This document shows, one piece after another, positions 45,655 to 55,937 of a stretch of 64,000 bases of DNA. Source of the stretch: Fodinicurvata sediminis DSM 21159. GTDB lineage: Bacteria > Pseudomonadota > Alphaproteobacteria > Kiloniellales > DSM-21159. Location: NCBI RefSeq assembly GCF_000420625.1, contig NZ_ATVH01000011.1:558001-622000 (forward strand), written 5' to 3'. The notes beneath the pieces were generated by a model, which was not told the origin of the DNA, did not search any database, and worked only from the letters and a program-made list of their open reading frames with translations. Position numbers and translations under genes: made by a program. The stretch's first letter is position 1, and each line of letters begins with the position of its first letter.

Positions 45655-46812
45655 ATGCGTATCATCACGGACACTTCCAGTCTCGAGGCTTTCTGCAACA
45701 CTCAGGAAAGCAGCGACTATATCACCATCGACACGGAATTCATGCGGGATACCAGCTACTGGCCCAAACTCTGCCTGATCCAGGTGGGGGGTGCGGATGA
45801 AGCCGTCATCATAGATCCCCTCAGTGAGGGGCTCGATCTTGAACCGCTCTATGCCCTGCTTAGAAACCCCAATGTCACGAAGGTCTTCCATGCTGCCCGA
45901 CAAGACCTTGAAATCTTCTACCAGAGGATGGGCAGTGTCCCTGCCCCGGTTTTCGACACCCAGGTGGCCGCCATGGTCTGCGGTTTCGGCGATCAGGTCA
46001 GTTACGAAAAGCTTGTTGCCGCCCTGACTTCGGAATCCATCGACAAGGGGGCGCGCTTTACCGACTGGAGCCGCCGTCCTCTGGGGCAGAAGCAGTTGTC
46101 CTATGCCCTGGCAGACGTCACGCATCTGCGTGACGTTTATCAAAAGCTGCGCCGGCGTCTTGAAAAGAACGGGCGGGAAAGCTGGCTGGGCGACGAGATG
46201 GCCGTCCTGGCCGACCCGGAAACCTATCAGAACGACCCCGACAAGGCGTGGCAGCGCCTGAAATCCCGATCACGGGACCGGCGTTATCTGGCGGTCATGC
46301 GCGCGCTTGCAACCTGGCGCGAGAAGGAAGCCCAGTCCCGGGATGTACCCCGAAGCCGCATCCTGAAGGATGAACAGATCTATGATCTGGCCTCGAATCG
46401 ACCGACCGCCATCGATGGCCTGGCACGTGCCAGGGGAATTTCCGCGGACATGGCCAAGGGCCGTATTGGACGCGAGATCCTCAAGATCATTGAGGAAACG
46501 ACCAGTCTTCCAAAGAATCAGTTGCCCACGGCTGCCGACCAGGATGACAGCAACCGCGATGAAGCTTCTCCGGCCCTTATCGAACTGATGAAGGTGCTCT
46601 TGAAAGCCAAATGCGAAGAGCACGAGATTGCACAGAAACTCCTGGCCAACGTCAGCGACCTTGAGCAGATCGCATTGGATGACAATGCTGACGTACCCGC
46701 TCTGAAAGGCTGGCGAAGGGAGATTTTCGGTCACTACGCACTGGAATTGAAACAGGGCAGGATTGCCCTGACGGCAGATGACAGATCCGTGAAGGTGCTC
46801 TCACTCGACTGA
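45655..46812 (+). CDS. rnd: Ribonuclease D
   Basis: 385 residues. The 3'-5' exonuclease domain has DTEFMRDTSYWPKLCLIQVGG (motif I), KVFHAARQDLEIF (motif II) and YALADVTHLRDVY (motif III with Tyr and Asp). An HRDC domain follows near 205-285 (RRYLAVMRALATWREKEAQSRDVPRSRILKDEQIYDLA). It trims 3' ends of tRNA precursors. Divergent from aspS, a pairing I associate with Rhodospirillales genomes. Confidence 0.95.
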   Translation: MRIITDTSSLEAFCNTQESSDYITIDTEFMRDTSYWPKLCLIQVGGADEAVIIDPLSEGLDLEPLYALLRNPNVTKVFHAARQDLEIFYQRMGSVPAPVFDTQVAAMVCGFGDQVSYEKLVAALTSESIDKGARFTDWSRRPLGQKQLSYALADVTHLRDVYQKLRRRLEKNGRESWLGDEMAVLADPETYQNDPDKAWQRLKSRSRDRRYLAVMRALATWREKEAQSRDVPRSRILKDEQIYDLASNRPTAIDGLARARGISADMAKGRIGREILKIIEETTSLPKNQLPTAADQDDSNRDEASPALIELMKVLLKAKCEEHEIAQKLLANVSDLEQIALDDNADVPALKGWRREIFGHYALELKQGRIALTADDRSVKVLSLD

Positions 46813-46950
46813 GTCGATGATCACCCCTTTCTCCCCTATGTAGCCTTGAGGCATGGGGTCTCCAGGCCAGTCATGGTTGATGCGCGAGGAAGCCAACAGG
46901 TACAAGTGTTGCGTATCGAATAATGCGACATCAACCCGGGAGCGTCCCGT

Positions 46951-47541
46951 ATGGAAACGTCAGCCACACCTTCTGAAGCAATCTTCCACGTACGCGCAAT
47001 CTTCGGTGTGGTGATCGGGCTCAGCATCGCCCACTTGCTTGGCGGGTTGGCACGTCTGGTTCAACACCCGGGCAGCAAGAGAGTCTATTCCGTTCATCTG
47101 GGTTGGGTGGCGTTTCTCTTCACCTCGGTCATCCATTTCTGGTGGTTTGAATTCGGTCTATCCTACGTCGAGGAATGGACCTTCCAGCATTACCTCTTCA
47201 TCATATCCTATGCCGCACTGTTCTATTTCACCTGCGCAATACTCTTCCCTGATCGAATGGACGAGTATTCCAGTTATGCCGCCTATTTCCACTCGCGGCA
47301 AAAGTGGTTCTATGGGCTTCTGGCAAGCCTATTTGCCATAGATGTGGCCGACACCCTGTGGAAAGGCCTCGACCACCTGCAGGCCCTGGGAACCGAGTAC
47401 CTTGTACGGCAGGCATCAATGTTTGCTGCTGCTGTGGTTGCAATGTTCGTGGCCAATCGCCGATTCCACCTGGTCCTGGTGATGGTCATGCTGGCTTTCC
47501 AGTTCTACTGGATCCTGACCCGGTACAAGATTTTGGGATGA
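46951..47541 (+). CDS. Hypothetical multi-pass membrane protein (196 aa)
   Basis: 196 residues with about five to six hydrophobic helices: near 12-32 (VRAIFGVVIGLSIAHLLGGLA), 47-68, 78-98, 116-135 and 150-192. Notable residues are His24 in the first helix and the WWFEFGL segment. GGGAG precedes the ATG. It converges on ppx. No family recognised; heme or quinone binding cannot be inferred from the few histidines. Confidence 0.68.
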   Translation: METSATPSEAIFHVRAIFGVVIGLSIAHLLGGLARLVQHPGSKRVYSVHLGWVAFLFTSVIHFWWFEFGLSYVEEWTFQHYLFIISYAALFYFTCAILFPDRMDEYSSYAAYFHSRQKWFYGLLASLFAIDVADTLWKGLDHLQALGTEYLVRQASMFAAAVVAMFVANRRFHLVLVMVMLAFQFYWILTRYKILG

Positions 47542-47584
47542 CAAGGACGTCACCCACGGATGACGGACAGCGGCGGAAAACCTC

Positions 47585-49135
47585 TCAGGCCTGCTGGATG
47601 TCAGACCTGGAAATCTTCAATGCAGAGGCCAGCGATGACAGGCGTTTTTCGATCATCTGACCTGGCGGAACCGCAGCATCGGCAGGAATCTTCAGGACAA
47701 GACAGTCCTCTTCTGGCTTCAGCGCCGTGACCTCCAACATCTGCGGATCTCCGCCGGACAGGGTATAGGCAAGACGCAACGCCCGGCCCAGCGCATCGGC
47801 CATGCGGACCCGCTCCTCGGAAAGCAGTTGGCGGGTATAATGCAGGATGCTGGCATTCCTGTTGCCGCCATAGCGGCTATAGAGCGCACGCCCAATGAAC
47901 GCCCGTTCAAAATGTTCGATGCAGAGTTCCTGGGCGCGAAGCACCCGCAAGAGTACATGTTCCGCGCGATAGTCTGGATGATAGCGCCAACCAACATCGG
48001 ACAGATGGCAGGCCCCAAGGCACAGCCTTTCTGCTTCCTCATCCCGCTCTGGAAAAAGGGGCAAACACCAGGCCGCAATCTGCCCTCCCAGATCTCCGAA
48101 ACGGGCTTCTCTGGTGCCCCAATCTGCCGCCGCAGACAGCAGGGGATCGCTGTCACGCACTTCCGGTTCCAGCTGGTTGTGAACCCAGCCCTCACGCAGA
48201 CCATAGGCCGAGAAAACAATACGCTTTGGCCGTGCCAATTCGATGATTCTCCGCATCAGCATGGCGGCACAGGGCAGCGTTTCGATGCGTCGCTTGTTGA
48301 CGCCTGTCATGGACGCCAGCGAGCGCTTGCCAAGATGACTGACCAGACCCGTCAGTTCCAATGCCTCTTCCCGATCCATGGAATAGCCATGGATCATGTG
48401 CAGGGGATAGTGTGTCTGCTCCATGTGAATGCGCGCCAGGGCGCGCCAGGCCCCGCCTACGGCGTAGAAGTCCCGCTCCTCCAGTTCGGACAGCCAAGCC
48501 TGGCCGGAAAGCTGCCGATTGATAAGCGCCTGGATCTTCGCCCGATCATCCCCGGCTGCATCCATCAGGCGCAGGGGGCCCAAAGGCAGGGTTGCCCAGG
48601 CCTCTCCGGCCCCCTCGCCCAGCGCCACCACCTCAAGGCTACCGCCCCCAAGGTCGCCCATAAAACCCCGTGCACTGGGTTGTCCGGACAGGACGCCTTC
48701 CGCTGACAGCCGGGATTCCTCGGCACCTGTCAGGACACGAACAGGCAAGCCGCAGAGACTTTCGACTTCCTGAACAAAAGAGGGACCATTGGATGCATCA
48801 CGCACAGCGGCCGTGGCCAGCAAATCGAGTCGTTGCAGCTTCATGGCCCGAGCCAGCCCCACGAACCGTCGAAGTGTGTTGAGTGCGAGTTGCACGCCCT
48901 CGGGGTTCAATTGATCACTGCCTTCCAGTCCGCGTCCCAGGCCACAGAGTATCTTTTCGTTGAACAGGGGAACGGGAACGCGCTTGAGGCCGTCAAAGAC
49001 CACGAGACGTACGGAATTGGAGCCTATATCGACAACGCCCACACGGCCAGGAGCTGTATCAAGGTCAGGTTCAGGAGCCAGGCCATGGCTGGCAGTCATG
49101 GAGGCTTCTGCTAGGCCGTCTGCATGCGCAGGCAT
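47585..49135 (-). CDS. ppx: Exopolyphosphatase / guanosine pentaphosphatase (Ppx/GppA family)
   Basis: 516 residues. The actin-like fold begins VGVVDIGSNSVRLVVFDG (phosphate-1 loop) and continues with LLATAAVRDASNGPSFVQEV, VLTGAEESRLSAEGVL and GDLGGGSLEVVALG. It removes phosphate from polyphosphate chains. The start is the ATG at 49135, ten bases after the ppk stop; an ATG at 49099 is possible. It shares an operon with ppk, so polyphosphate synthesis and degradation are co-transcribed. The C-terminal HD-like region extends to about residue 510. Confidence 0.95.
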   Translation of the reverse strand: MPAHADGLAEASMTASHGLAPEPDLDTAPGRVGVVDIGSNSVRLVVFDGLKRVPVPLFNEKILCGLGRGLEGSDQLNPEGVQLALNTLRRFVGLARAMKLQRLDLLATAAVRDASNGPSFVQEVESLCGLPVRVLTGAEESRLSAEGVLSGQPSARGFMGDLGGGSLEVVALGEGAGEAWATLPLGPLRLMDAAGDDRAKIQALINRQLSGQAWLSELEERDFYAVGGAWRALARIHMEQTHYPLHMIHGYSMDREEALELTGLVSHLGKRSLASMTGVNKRRIETLPCAAMLMRRIIELARPKRIVFSAYGLREGWVHNQLEPEVRDSDPLLSAAADWGTREARFGDLGGQIAAWCLPLFPERDEEAERLCLGACHLSDVGWRYHPDYRAEHVLLRVLRAQELCIEHFERAFIGRALYSRYGGNRNASILHYTRQLLSEERVRMADALGRALRLAYTLSGGDPQMLEVTALKPEEDCLVLKIPADAAVPPGQMIEKRLSSLASALKISRSDIQQA

Positions 49136-49145
49136 GTGGAAGTCG

Positions 49146-51365
49146 CTATTTCTCGTTGATGATCAAACTGGCGCCAGGTTTGCGCGATTTCTTGAGTGCA
49201 CTGCCTCGCCCCGACAAGCTTGGATTGGTCATGAAAAAGGCCTGGGCACTGAAATCATCCTCGCTTGCCTGCTTTCTACGGTAATCGCCGTTTGGCTGCA
49301 TGATCCAGCTCTGCGTCTCGTCCTTCAGGTTGGCCACCATCACCTGGCCCATGACCTGTTCATGTACCGTGGGATTCTCGATGGGCACAAGTGTTTCCAC
49401 TCTTCGGTTCAAATTGCGCGGCATCCAGTCGGCCGACGATATGAATACCTGGGCATGCGAAGACGGCAGTTGATACCCGTTCCCGAAACACAGAATACGC
49501 GAATGCTCGAGGAAACGTCCTATAATCGACTTCACGCGAATGTTCTCGCTCAAACCAGGAATGCCGGGCCTCAGGCAACAGACGCCACGTACTACGAGGT
49601 CGATCTGGACACCCGCCTGGGAGGCTTCGTAGAGCTTGTCGATGATGCCACCGTCCACAAGGGAATTCATTTTTGCCCAGATTGCAGCGGGTTTGCCCTC
49701 TTTCGCGAAGTCAATCTCGCGATCGATATAGGTTGCCAGGGTCTCGCGAAGGTTGACTGGCGCTACCGCCAGTTTTTCCAGTTCGCCAGGGTTGGCGTAA
49801 CCGGTCATGAAGTTGAACAGGCGCGCCGCATCGCGACAAAGTGCTGGATCCGCTGTGAAGAAGCTGAGGTCGGTATAGATCTTGGCCGTGATCGGATGAT
49901 AGTTGCCGGTCCCGAAGTGAACGTAGGATCGCAGGCCACCGCCTTCGCGACGGACGATCAGGGAAACCTTGGCATGGGTCTTCAGCGTGATGAAGCCATA
50001 GATCACCTGGACACCCGAGCGCTCCAGGTTTCGCGCCCAACGAATGTTGCGCTCCTCATCGAAACGCGCCTTAAGTTCCACCAGGGCCGTGACGGATTTA
50101 CCAGCTTCGGCCGCCTCAGCCAGTGCCTTGACGACGGGTGAGTCCTCAGAAGTGCGATAAAGCGTCTGCTTGATTGCCACAACGTTCGGATCGGCAGCCG
50201 CCTGGCGAATGAACTGCACAACCACATCGAAGGATTCATAGGGATGATGGACGATGATGTCCTTTGCCTGGATCGCCTTGAAACAGTCCCCGTCATAGTC
50301 ACGGATGCGTTCGGGAAAGCGAGCTGTATAGGGCGCAAACAGCAAGTCCGGGCGCTCATCCGTCAGCAACTGGGATGTATCCGCCAAGCCCAGCAGACCG
50401 CTCAACTGGAACAAATCGTCCGGCGAGGCCTCCAGTTCCGATACGATAAACTCGCGCAGGTCATTCGGCATTCCCTGATCCACGGTCAGGCGGATGATCG
50501 AGCCCCGACGGCGGCGTTTCAGTGCAGACTCGAACACGCGCACCAGATCCTCGGCCTCTTCCTCGATTTCCACATCGCTGTCGCGGATGACACGGAAGAC
50601 ACCGGCCTGCTTCACTTCCATGCCCGGGAAGAGATGATGCAGGTGCAGGCGCACAATCTGCTCGATCCGTACAAACCGCAATGTCTTGCCCGGTAGACGT
50701 ACGAAACGCTCACTCTGTGGTGGCATCAGGATCAAGCCGGTCATCGGCTCTTCCGCCTCTTTCCGAATGAGGCGCAGAACCATCGCGAAGCCAAGGTTCG
50801 GAACGAATGGGAAAGGATGCGCCGGATCGATGGCAATGGGGGTCAGTACGGGAAACAGCTGCCGGCTGAAATAGTCAGTCAGCCAATCACGGTCACGTTC
50901 CGTCAATTCCTCCCGGGACAAGACTTGGATGTGCTCCTCGCGCAGAGCATCCTTCAATTCCATCCAGCATGTCTGCTGACGATGCATCAGCTTCTGCGTA
51001 CGTGCATTGATGGCGGCAAGCTGCTGTGCAGGTGTCCATCCCTCCTGGCTGAGACTTTTCACGCCGGCGCCCACCTGTCCCTTCAGGCCGGCAACGCGCA
51101 CCATGTAGAACTCATCTAGATTGCTGGACGAAATCGACAGAAAGCGGAGGCGTTCCATAAGAGGATGCTTCGTGTTGAAGGCCTCGTCCAGGACACGCTC
51201 GTTGAAGGCCAGCCATGAGAGTTCTCGATTGATGAAGCGTTCGGGAGACTCCGCGTCCGGCCAGTCTTCTGGCGTGGCCTGTGCGCGCTCGGCTTCTCGG
51301 ATTTCTTCCTTGCTGGCGGATGTCTGGCTTTCCGTCACGCCCTTCTCGCTTTCAGCTTTGTCCAA
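49146..51365 (-). CDS. ppk: Polyphosphate kinase 1
   Basis: 739 residues with the Ppk1 order: N domain ([19 protein letters not shown] near 44), head domain ([16 protein letters not shown] near 185), and two phospholipase-D-like C domains. The autophosphorylated His464 lies in [13 protein letters not shown], and [13 protein letters not shown] is the second active-site block. The start used is TTG at 51365; a GTG at 51338 is possible and would lengthen the leader. It polymerises the terminal phosphate of ATP. A Pho-box promoter sits directly upstream. Confidence 0.96.
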   Translation of the reverse strand: MDKAESEKGVTESQTSASKEEIREAERAQATPEDWPDAESPERFINRELSWLAFNERVLDEAFNTKHPLMERLRFLSISSSNLDEFYMVRVAGLKGQVGAGVKSLSQEGWTPAQQLAAINARTQKLMHRQQTCWMELKDALREEHIQVLSREELTERDRDWLTDYFSRQLFPVLTPIAIDPAHPFPFVPNLGFAMVLRLIRKEAEEPMTGLILMPPQSERFVRLPGKTLRFVRIEQIVRLHLHHLFPGMEVKQAGVFRVIRDSDVEIEEEAEDLVRVFESALKRRRRGSIIRLTVDQGMPNDLREFIVSELEASPDDLFQLSGLLGLADTSQLLTDERPDLLFAPYTARFPERIRDYDGDCFKAIQAKDIIVHHPYESFDVVVQFIRQAAADPNVVAIKQTLYRTSEDSPVVKALAEAAEAGKSVTALVELKARFDEERNIRWARNLERSGVQVIYGFITLKTHAKVSLIVRREGGGLRSYVHFGTGNYHPITAKIYTDLSFFTADPALCRDAARLFNFMTGYANPGELEKLAVAPVNLRETLATYIDREIDFAKEGKPAAIWAKMNSLVDGGIIDKLYEASQAGVQIDLVVRGVCCLRPGIPGLSENIRVKSIIGRFLEHSRILCFGNGYQLPSSHAQVFISSADWMPRNLNRRVETLVPIENPTVHEQVMGQVMVANLKDETQSWIMQPNGDYRRKQASEDDFSAQAFFMTNPSLSGRGSALKKSRKPGASLIINEK

Positions 51366-51382
51366 AGCGTTTCACTATCGGA

Positions 51383-51416
51383 TTTATAGCAACCTTTGAC
51401 TACAGTAAGATAACAG
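51383..51416 (-). promoter_or_regulatory. Pho box and -10 of the ppk-ppx promoter
   Basis: On the minus strand CTGTTAT (51410-51416), four bases, then CTGTAGT (51399-51405) reproduce the PhoB tandem CTGTCAT-N4-CTGTCAT with 11 of 14 positions. Exactly ten bases later lies TATAAA (51383-51388), the spacing seen in PhoB-activated promoters. Transcription would start near 51376, only about ten bases before the TTG. Confidence 0.65.
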
Positions 51417-51447
51417 ATCGCAGAGATAGCGCACCTCCACCAACGAT

Positions 51448-51993
51448 TTGGATAAAGCCTTCACTTTGAAGCAGCTCCTCGTTCTTCGGCATGCCAAGTC
51501 AAGTTGGGACAACCCCGAACTGGGCGATATCGAGCGTCCATTGACCAAGCGCGGCCGCCGGAACGCGCACGCCATGGGCCGCGCCTTGCATGAGCGTGGC
51601 CTCGCGGCTGACCGGGTTTATTGCTCCGATGCCCAACGCACGCGCGAAACCTGGTCCTTGCTGGCACCGGAATGGTTCGGAGACAAGACCATTCCGTTCA
51701 CGGTCACCAGAGCCCTCTACATGGCATCCGCCGACGCATTGCTACAGTTCTGCAAGGCAGCGGATGAACAGGCGCAGCGCGTGATGCTGATCGGGCACAA
51801 TCCTGGACTCCATGAGCTCTGCCTCAGACTTTGCAGCACGGCACAGCAGCCGGAGGATATCACGCATCTGTCCCGCAAGCTGCCAACCGCTGCCTTTGTG
51901 CTGCTAAGCTTTCCGGAAACCCCGTGGTCCCTGCTGCAGGAAGGAACGGGCCGCCTGGAATTGTTCCTCAAGCCGCGCGATGTTCAGGACTAA
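51448..51993 (+). CDS. sixA: Phosphohistidine phosphatase SixA-like
   Basis: 181 residues of the histidine phosphatase superfamily: LVLRHAKSSWDNPELGDIERPLTKRG (catalytic His in RHAKSSW), YCSDAQRTRETW and VMLIGHNPGLHELCLRL (second His). It dephosphorylates phosphohistidine proteins or small substrates. No ATG is near the domain; TTG at 51448 or TTG at 51466 (giving MKQLLVLRHAK) would be the start, neither with a good ribosome-binding site. Divergent from ppk and convergent with the CYTH-CHAD gene. Confidence 0.88.
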   Translation: MDKAFTLKQLLVLRHAKSSWDNPELGDIERPLTKRGRRNAHAMGRALHERGLAADRVYCSDAQRTRETWSLLAPEWFGDKTIPFTVTRALYMASADALLQFCKAADEQAQRVMLIGHNPGLHELCLRLCSTAQQPEDITHLSRKLPTAAFVLLSFPETPWSLLQEGTGRLELFLKPRDVQD

Positions 51994-51995
51994 TG

Positions 51996-53564
51996 TCACA
52001 ACCTCCAGAAGGGGGATTGCTTTTCCAACTGCTTCCAGATCGTCACGAAGTCCTGCAGATCACGTTCAATCAGCCCGGCCTGCCAGCCCTGTACGAGACC
52101 ACCAGCATAGGAAGGCGCATGTCCTGATGTTTCCAGCTCACCGAGTAGCCTTCGACCTGTCACAGCATCATTGAGCGTTCCAAGACTGTCCTGCAAGGAC
52201 ACAAGACAAGACGAATAGGCCTTTACCTGCTTACGCGGATAGAGCGAGCGATAGAACTCGATCGCATAACGCAGCTTCTTCCCGGCAATGCGAATCTCGT
52301 GAAGATCTTCCTCCTTCATGGCTGCATGGTTCCGGGCAAGCTTGCGCAACTTCTTGAGACGCTTGTCCAACACATCCTTGCTGAAAGTCCGGACCTTCAT
52401 CTGGCTATCGCCAGTCGCCCAATCCCCGCTTTCCAGAAACAGCTGGAGCTGCAGGATCAAGATCAGGAAACGCGAGTCCTGCAAACTGCCTCGAGCTCGG
52501 CTGTAGGCCCTGGTCCGGCGCCGTTGTGCCTGGTTGCGCAATCGGCCCAGTCCATCCATCGCTTCCCGTGGCACCCTTTTCCGCAGCGAAGTCAGCGTTT
52601 CGTCCATGAAGACATCCCATTCGCGTGCTGGTCCCAGTTCCTGCTGTAACCAGCGCAATTCACCCGCAAACCAGCTATAGGTCCCGGCAGGCAACAAGGG
52701 TTCATGGATCTTGAAGAGAGCACGCAAGCGACGAACGGAGACACGCAGCTGATGCAGGGCCTGGGGGCTGCCCTTCTCCAACACGGCCGCCACATTGCCC
52801 AGCAAGTGGGACATCCCCGCCCCGGCGAGCTGTTCGAAGGCTTCGCGCACGGTAGCTTTCTTGTTCAGGGCAGGTTTACTGCCGAAATCAGGTTTCAAGC
52901 TGTTACCCGTCTGGGCGAGAGCGTATCCGCGTTGGGCCTTGGTACGTGTTTCCAGAGAGAAGGGTTCGATCTCTGCCAGTTGAAGCGCCAATGTCAGGAG
53001 GTCTGAAACCCGACCTGATTTAAGCTCCAGTTCGGCCTCGCAAAGGGAGTCAACTTGGTCTGCGCTTCTGATCTCACCCTCGTCAATTGAGAGTTCGATC
53101 TCACTTTCACCCTCTACCAGCAAGCGGCTGTAGCGATGGAAATCGGTTGTGAAAATTGGCTCCAGCCTCGCGAAGAGCCCTTCGCCCTCGAGAGCACTCC
53201 GCAAGCCGGAATCGTCGATACGCCCAAGCTCGGGCTGGTCTCCTTCGATCAGCCCCTCGAATTCCAGGTAACTATGCAGGGGGCCGTCCCCTGCCTTATC
53301 CTTGGTCCTCCCCTTGCTGCCAAGAAGATGGGCATACTCCGATTTCAGGATCTTGAGTGTCTGCCGTCGTTCTGTGCCACTGCGGCGGATACGCAAAGCA
53401 GCTGAGAGTTCCCTTAAACGGCCTTCCGGACTGTCAAAATAACTGTTGGCCAAACGCTCGCTGAGTGCTCTTCCACGAACCTTCTCGGCAATGGCAGGAT
53501 GTTGCCTCAACCGCCGCACTGCATCAGGCGTAAGGCGCAGTTTGAGTTCGCGTTCCAGAGGCAT
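51996..53564 (-). CDS. CYTH and CHAD domain protein
   Basis: 522 residues. The N-terminal CYTH domain (about 1-205) opens with the ELELKL-like MPLERELKLRLTPDAV and has ELSIDEGEIRSADQVDSLCEAELELKSG. The C-terminal CHAD domain (about 225-515) is helical and His/Arg-rich (HQLRVSVRRLRALFKIHEPLLP, then HEIRIAGKKLRYAIEFYRSLYPRK). CYTH enzymes act on triphosphates and CHAD domains bind polyphosphate granules, so its position beside ppk-ppx and sixA fits a polyphosphate role. Stops are two bases apart from sixA. Confidence 0.92.
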   Translation of the reverse strand: MPLERELKLRLTPDAVRRLRQHPAIAEKVRGRALSERLANSYFDSPEGRLRELSAALRIRRSGTERRQTLKILKSEYAHLLGSKGRTKDKAGDGPLHSYLEFEGLIEGDQPELGRIDDSGLRSALEGEGLFARLEPIFTTDFHRYSRLLVEGESEIELSIDEGEIRSADQVDSLCEAELELKSGRVSDLLTLALQLAEIEPFSLETRTKAQRGYALAQTGNSLKPDFGSKPALNKKATVREAFEQLAGAGMSHLLGNVAAVLEKGSPQALHQLRVSVRRLRALFKIHEPLLPAGTYSWFAGELRWLQQELGPAREWDVFMDETLTSLRKRVPREAMDGLGRLRNQAQRRRTRAYSRARGSLQDSRFLILILQLQLFLESGDWATGDSQMKVRTFSKDVLDKRLKKLRKLARNHAAMKEEDLHEIRIAGKKLRYAIEFYRSLYPRKQVKAYSSCLVSLQDSLGTLNDAVTGRRLLGELETSGHAPSYAGGLVQGWQAGLIERDLQDFVTIWKQLEKQSPFWRL

Positions 53565-53729
53565 GACGGGAAAATCCTACGGAAAAAAAGCAGAGACTTG
53601 TAACAAAGCTGAAATATTTCAGCTTCTTACCAATAGTCAGCCCGATCTGCTGTCCCTGTCAACTGGCAGGCCCTGGCATTCCAGATTGAGCGGCCTGACG
53701 GGTATCAATTGACCCGAGCCTGGAGGGTG

Positions 53730-54881
53730 TCAGGCAACCTGACGTGCAGCTTCCAGGTTGCGCAGTTCCGCAGCTTCGATCCAGCCGCCGCCCAGAACCC
53801 GATCTCCCTGATAGAAGACCGCAGCCTGTCCAGGTGAAACACCGTACTGTGGGCTGTCGAGCCAGACCTCGCAACGCTTCCCGTCACCTGCAGCTGTCAC
53901 GCGGACACGGCCCGGAACGGCTTCCTGGGCCGAACGCAGCTTGACTTCCACGCGCATGCCCTCTGTGTCGGATGGCACGGACCCCAGCCAGTTGGCTTCG
54001 CGTAGATGTACCAGGTCTCGCGCCAGCGCAGCCTTCGGCCCCACGACGACGCGATGTGTCTCGGGCTCCAGGCGCACGACAAAGAGTGGCCCCTCAAGAC
54101 CGCCTATCCCGAGGCCACGCCGCTGTCCCACGGTGTAGTGGATGATGCCATTGTGCTGCCCAAGGACACGGCCATCCAAATCCACGATCTCGCCCGATTC
54201 CACAGAACCGGGGCGCAGCTTTTCCACCACCTGTGCATAGGAGCCATTGGGCACGAAACAGATATCCTGGCTGTCCGGCTTTTCCGCAACAGGCAGCGAA
54301 AAGCGCTCGGCCAATGCGCGGGTCTCGCTCTTCGGAAGATCGCCCAGCGGGAAGCGCAGGAAATCAAGCTGCTCCTGCGTGGTGGCAAAGAGGAAATAAC
54401 TCTGGTCCCGGCTGTGGTCGACAGCGCGGTGCATCTCGGCCCCGTCCTTGCCTTCCTTGCGCTGCACGTAGTGGCCCGTGGCCAGGGCATCGGCGCCCAG
54501 GTCGCTGGCAGTCTGTAGCAGGTCACGGAACTTCACGGTCTGGTTACACCGCACGCAAGGGATCGGCGTTTCCCCGTTCAGGTAGCTATCGGCAAACTCG
54601 TCGATGACCGATTCACGAAAGCGGCTTTCGTAATCCAGCACATAGTGCGGGATTCCCAGACTGTCGGCGACCTGCCGTGCGTCATAGATATCCTGACCTG
54701 CACAGCAGGCCCCCTTCCGCTCCACGGCCATTCCATGGTCATAGAGCTGCAGCGTGATGCCAATGACCTCATACCCCGCCTCGTGCAGAAGCGCCGCGGT
54801 TACGGAACTGTCAACACCACCAGACATGGCGACCACGATCCGTGTGTCGCCCGGAGCCTTGTCGAAACCCAGTGAATTCAT
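53730..54881 (-). CDS. mnmA: tRNA-specific 2-thiouridylase MnmA
   Basis: 383 residues from ATG 54881 ([26 protein letters not shown]). The PP-loop SGGVDSS, the nucleophile region [11 protein letters not shown], the [14 protein letters not shown] loop and QDICFVPNG with the second catalytic cysteine are all present. It makes the s2U34 modification of Glu, Gln and Lys tRNAs. A longer reading from 55001 has a non-homologous leader. Divergent from the exbB operon across a Fur-like site. Confidence 0.95.
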   Translation of the reverse strand: MNSLGFDKAPGDTRIVVAMSGGVDSSVTAALLHEAGYEVIGITLQLYDHGMAVERKGACCAGQDIYDARQVADSLGIPHYVLDYESRFRESVIDEFADSYLNGETPIPCVRCNQTVKFRDLLQTASDLGADALATGHYVQRKEGKDGAEMHRAVDHSRDQSYFLFATTQEQLDFLRFPLGDLPKSETRALAERFSLPVAEKPDSQDICFVPNGSYAQVVEKLRPGSVESGEIVDLDGRVLGQHNGIIHYTVGQRRGLGIGGLEGPLFVVRLEPETHRVVVGPKAALARDLVHLREANWLGSVPSDTEGMRVEVKLRSAQEAVPGRVRVTAAGDGKRCEVWLDSPQYGVSPGQAAVFYQGDRVLGGGWIEAAELRNLEAARQVA

Positions 54882-55036
54882 AATGCCGTGAATATAGAGG
54901 ACAGCGATACGAGTGCAACAACAGCGTTTCCGCATCAGAAATGACGTCCATGCAAGGCTCGCATTTCGTTGGTGTAGAAAGTCTGTCTCGCACGTTCCCA
55001 CGGTAGTGAAGCTATGAGGCTAGGGACAGCTATAGG

Positions 55037-55055
55037 AATAGTGACTATCATTCTC
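55037..55055. promoter_or_regulatory. Candidate Fur box upstream of exbB
   Basis: AATAGTGACTATCATTCTC matches the 19-bp Fur consensus GATAATGATAATCATTATC at 14 positions and contains the palindrome ATAGT-G-ACTAT. It lies 94 bases before the exbB start in the 267-base gap to mnmA; nothing else clear was seen in that gap. Confidence 0.6.
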
Positions 55056-55148
55056 GTTGAAAATGCGTCGCATATCTAATAATAACCTCCATTCACGATG
55101 CTTCGCTCCAGGTAGCGCCTTTCCGCATGCCCTCTAAGGATTATCGCA

Positions 55149-55937
55149 ATGGACGGCGACAATTACGTTCAGACAGACGCACTTCCAATGCCAGACCCGG
55201 AAACAGGGCGTCTGCTGATGGAAGAAGAGGGCAGCTTTCTCTCTTCCTTCACTGAGCTTGGAGAAATCCTGAGTGCCGGCGGACCTGTTGTCGCAATTTT
55301 GCTCGTCCTCTCGGTCGTGGCATTCAGTGTCATTCTGCTGAAGTTCTATCAATTCCAGCGGCTGCACCTCTCTCGCACACGTCCCCTGGATGATGCGCTC
55401 AATCAATACCTTAACGGCAATACCGCTGCTGCAATGCGCCTGCTGGATGCCTCCAGGCACCCGGCTGCAGCTCCCCTGCAAGCCGCCATCCGCGGCATGA
55501 ACCGCGCCGACCTTTCACAACAGCTCATCCGTGAGGAAGTGGAACGTATCGCTGGCGAAAAGCTGAACGCACTGCGCGCACATCTACGCATCCTCGAGGT
55601 GACCGGCAGTCTCAGTCCCCTGCTCGGTCTCTTCGGTACAGTGCTGGGCATGATCGCCTCCTTCCAGCAACTGGAACTGGCCGGAAACCAGGTGAATCCC
55701 TCGGTCCTTTCAGGCGGCATCTGGGAGGCCCTGCTGACCACAGCTGTGGGCCTGGCCGTTGCGATTCCTGCCATTCTCGCACTCAGCTGGTTCGAGCGCC
55801 GGGTCGATCACTGCACCCATGTCATCGAAAGCAGTGTCACCCGCGTATTCACCAGCGCCTTCTATTCAGTCGAAAGCAGTCATGAGTCCAGACAGTTCCA
55901 CGATGTCTCCCGGGCGAGGCTTCAGCCTGCGGAATAA
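55149..55937 (+). CDS. exbB: MotA/TolQ/ExbB proton channel family protein
   Basis: 262 residues with three membrane helices (about 45-65, 155-185 and 195-215). The family core is visible in LRAHLRILEVTGSLSPLLGLFGTVLGMIASFQQLE and SGGIWEALLTTAVGLAVAIPAIL. ExbB forms the pentameric proton channel that energises TonB. AAGGA precedes the ATG by eight bases. Its last 56 bases overlap the chosen start of the first exbD gene. Confidence 0.93.
   Translation: MDGDNYVQTDALPMPDPETGRLLMEEEGSFLSSFTELGEILSAGGPVVAILLVLSVVAFSVILLKFYQFQRLHLSRTRPLDDALNQYLNGNTAAAMRLLDASRHPAAAPLQAAIRGMNRADLSQQLIREEVERIAGEKLNALRAHLRILEVTGSLSPLLGLFGTVLGMIASFQQLELAGNQVNPSVLSGGIWEALLTTAVGLAVAIPAILALSWFERRVDHCTHVIESSVTRVFTSAFYSVESSHESRQFHDVSRARLQPAE

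Noticed and set aside
48960-50141. 393-codon plus-strand frame opposite ppk
   Set aside because: Antisense to ppk; no recognisable domain and no start context.
53698-53714. Short hairpin CGGGT...ACCCG after mnmA
   Set aside because: Five-base stem and no U-tract; too weak to call a terminator.
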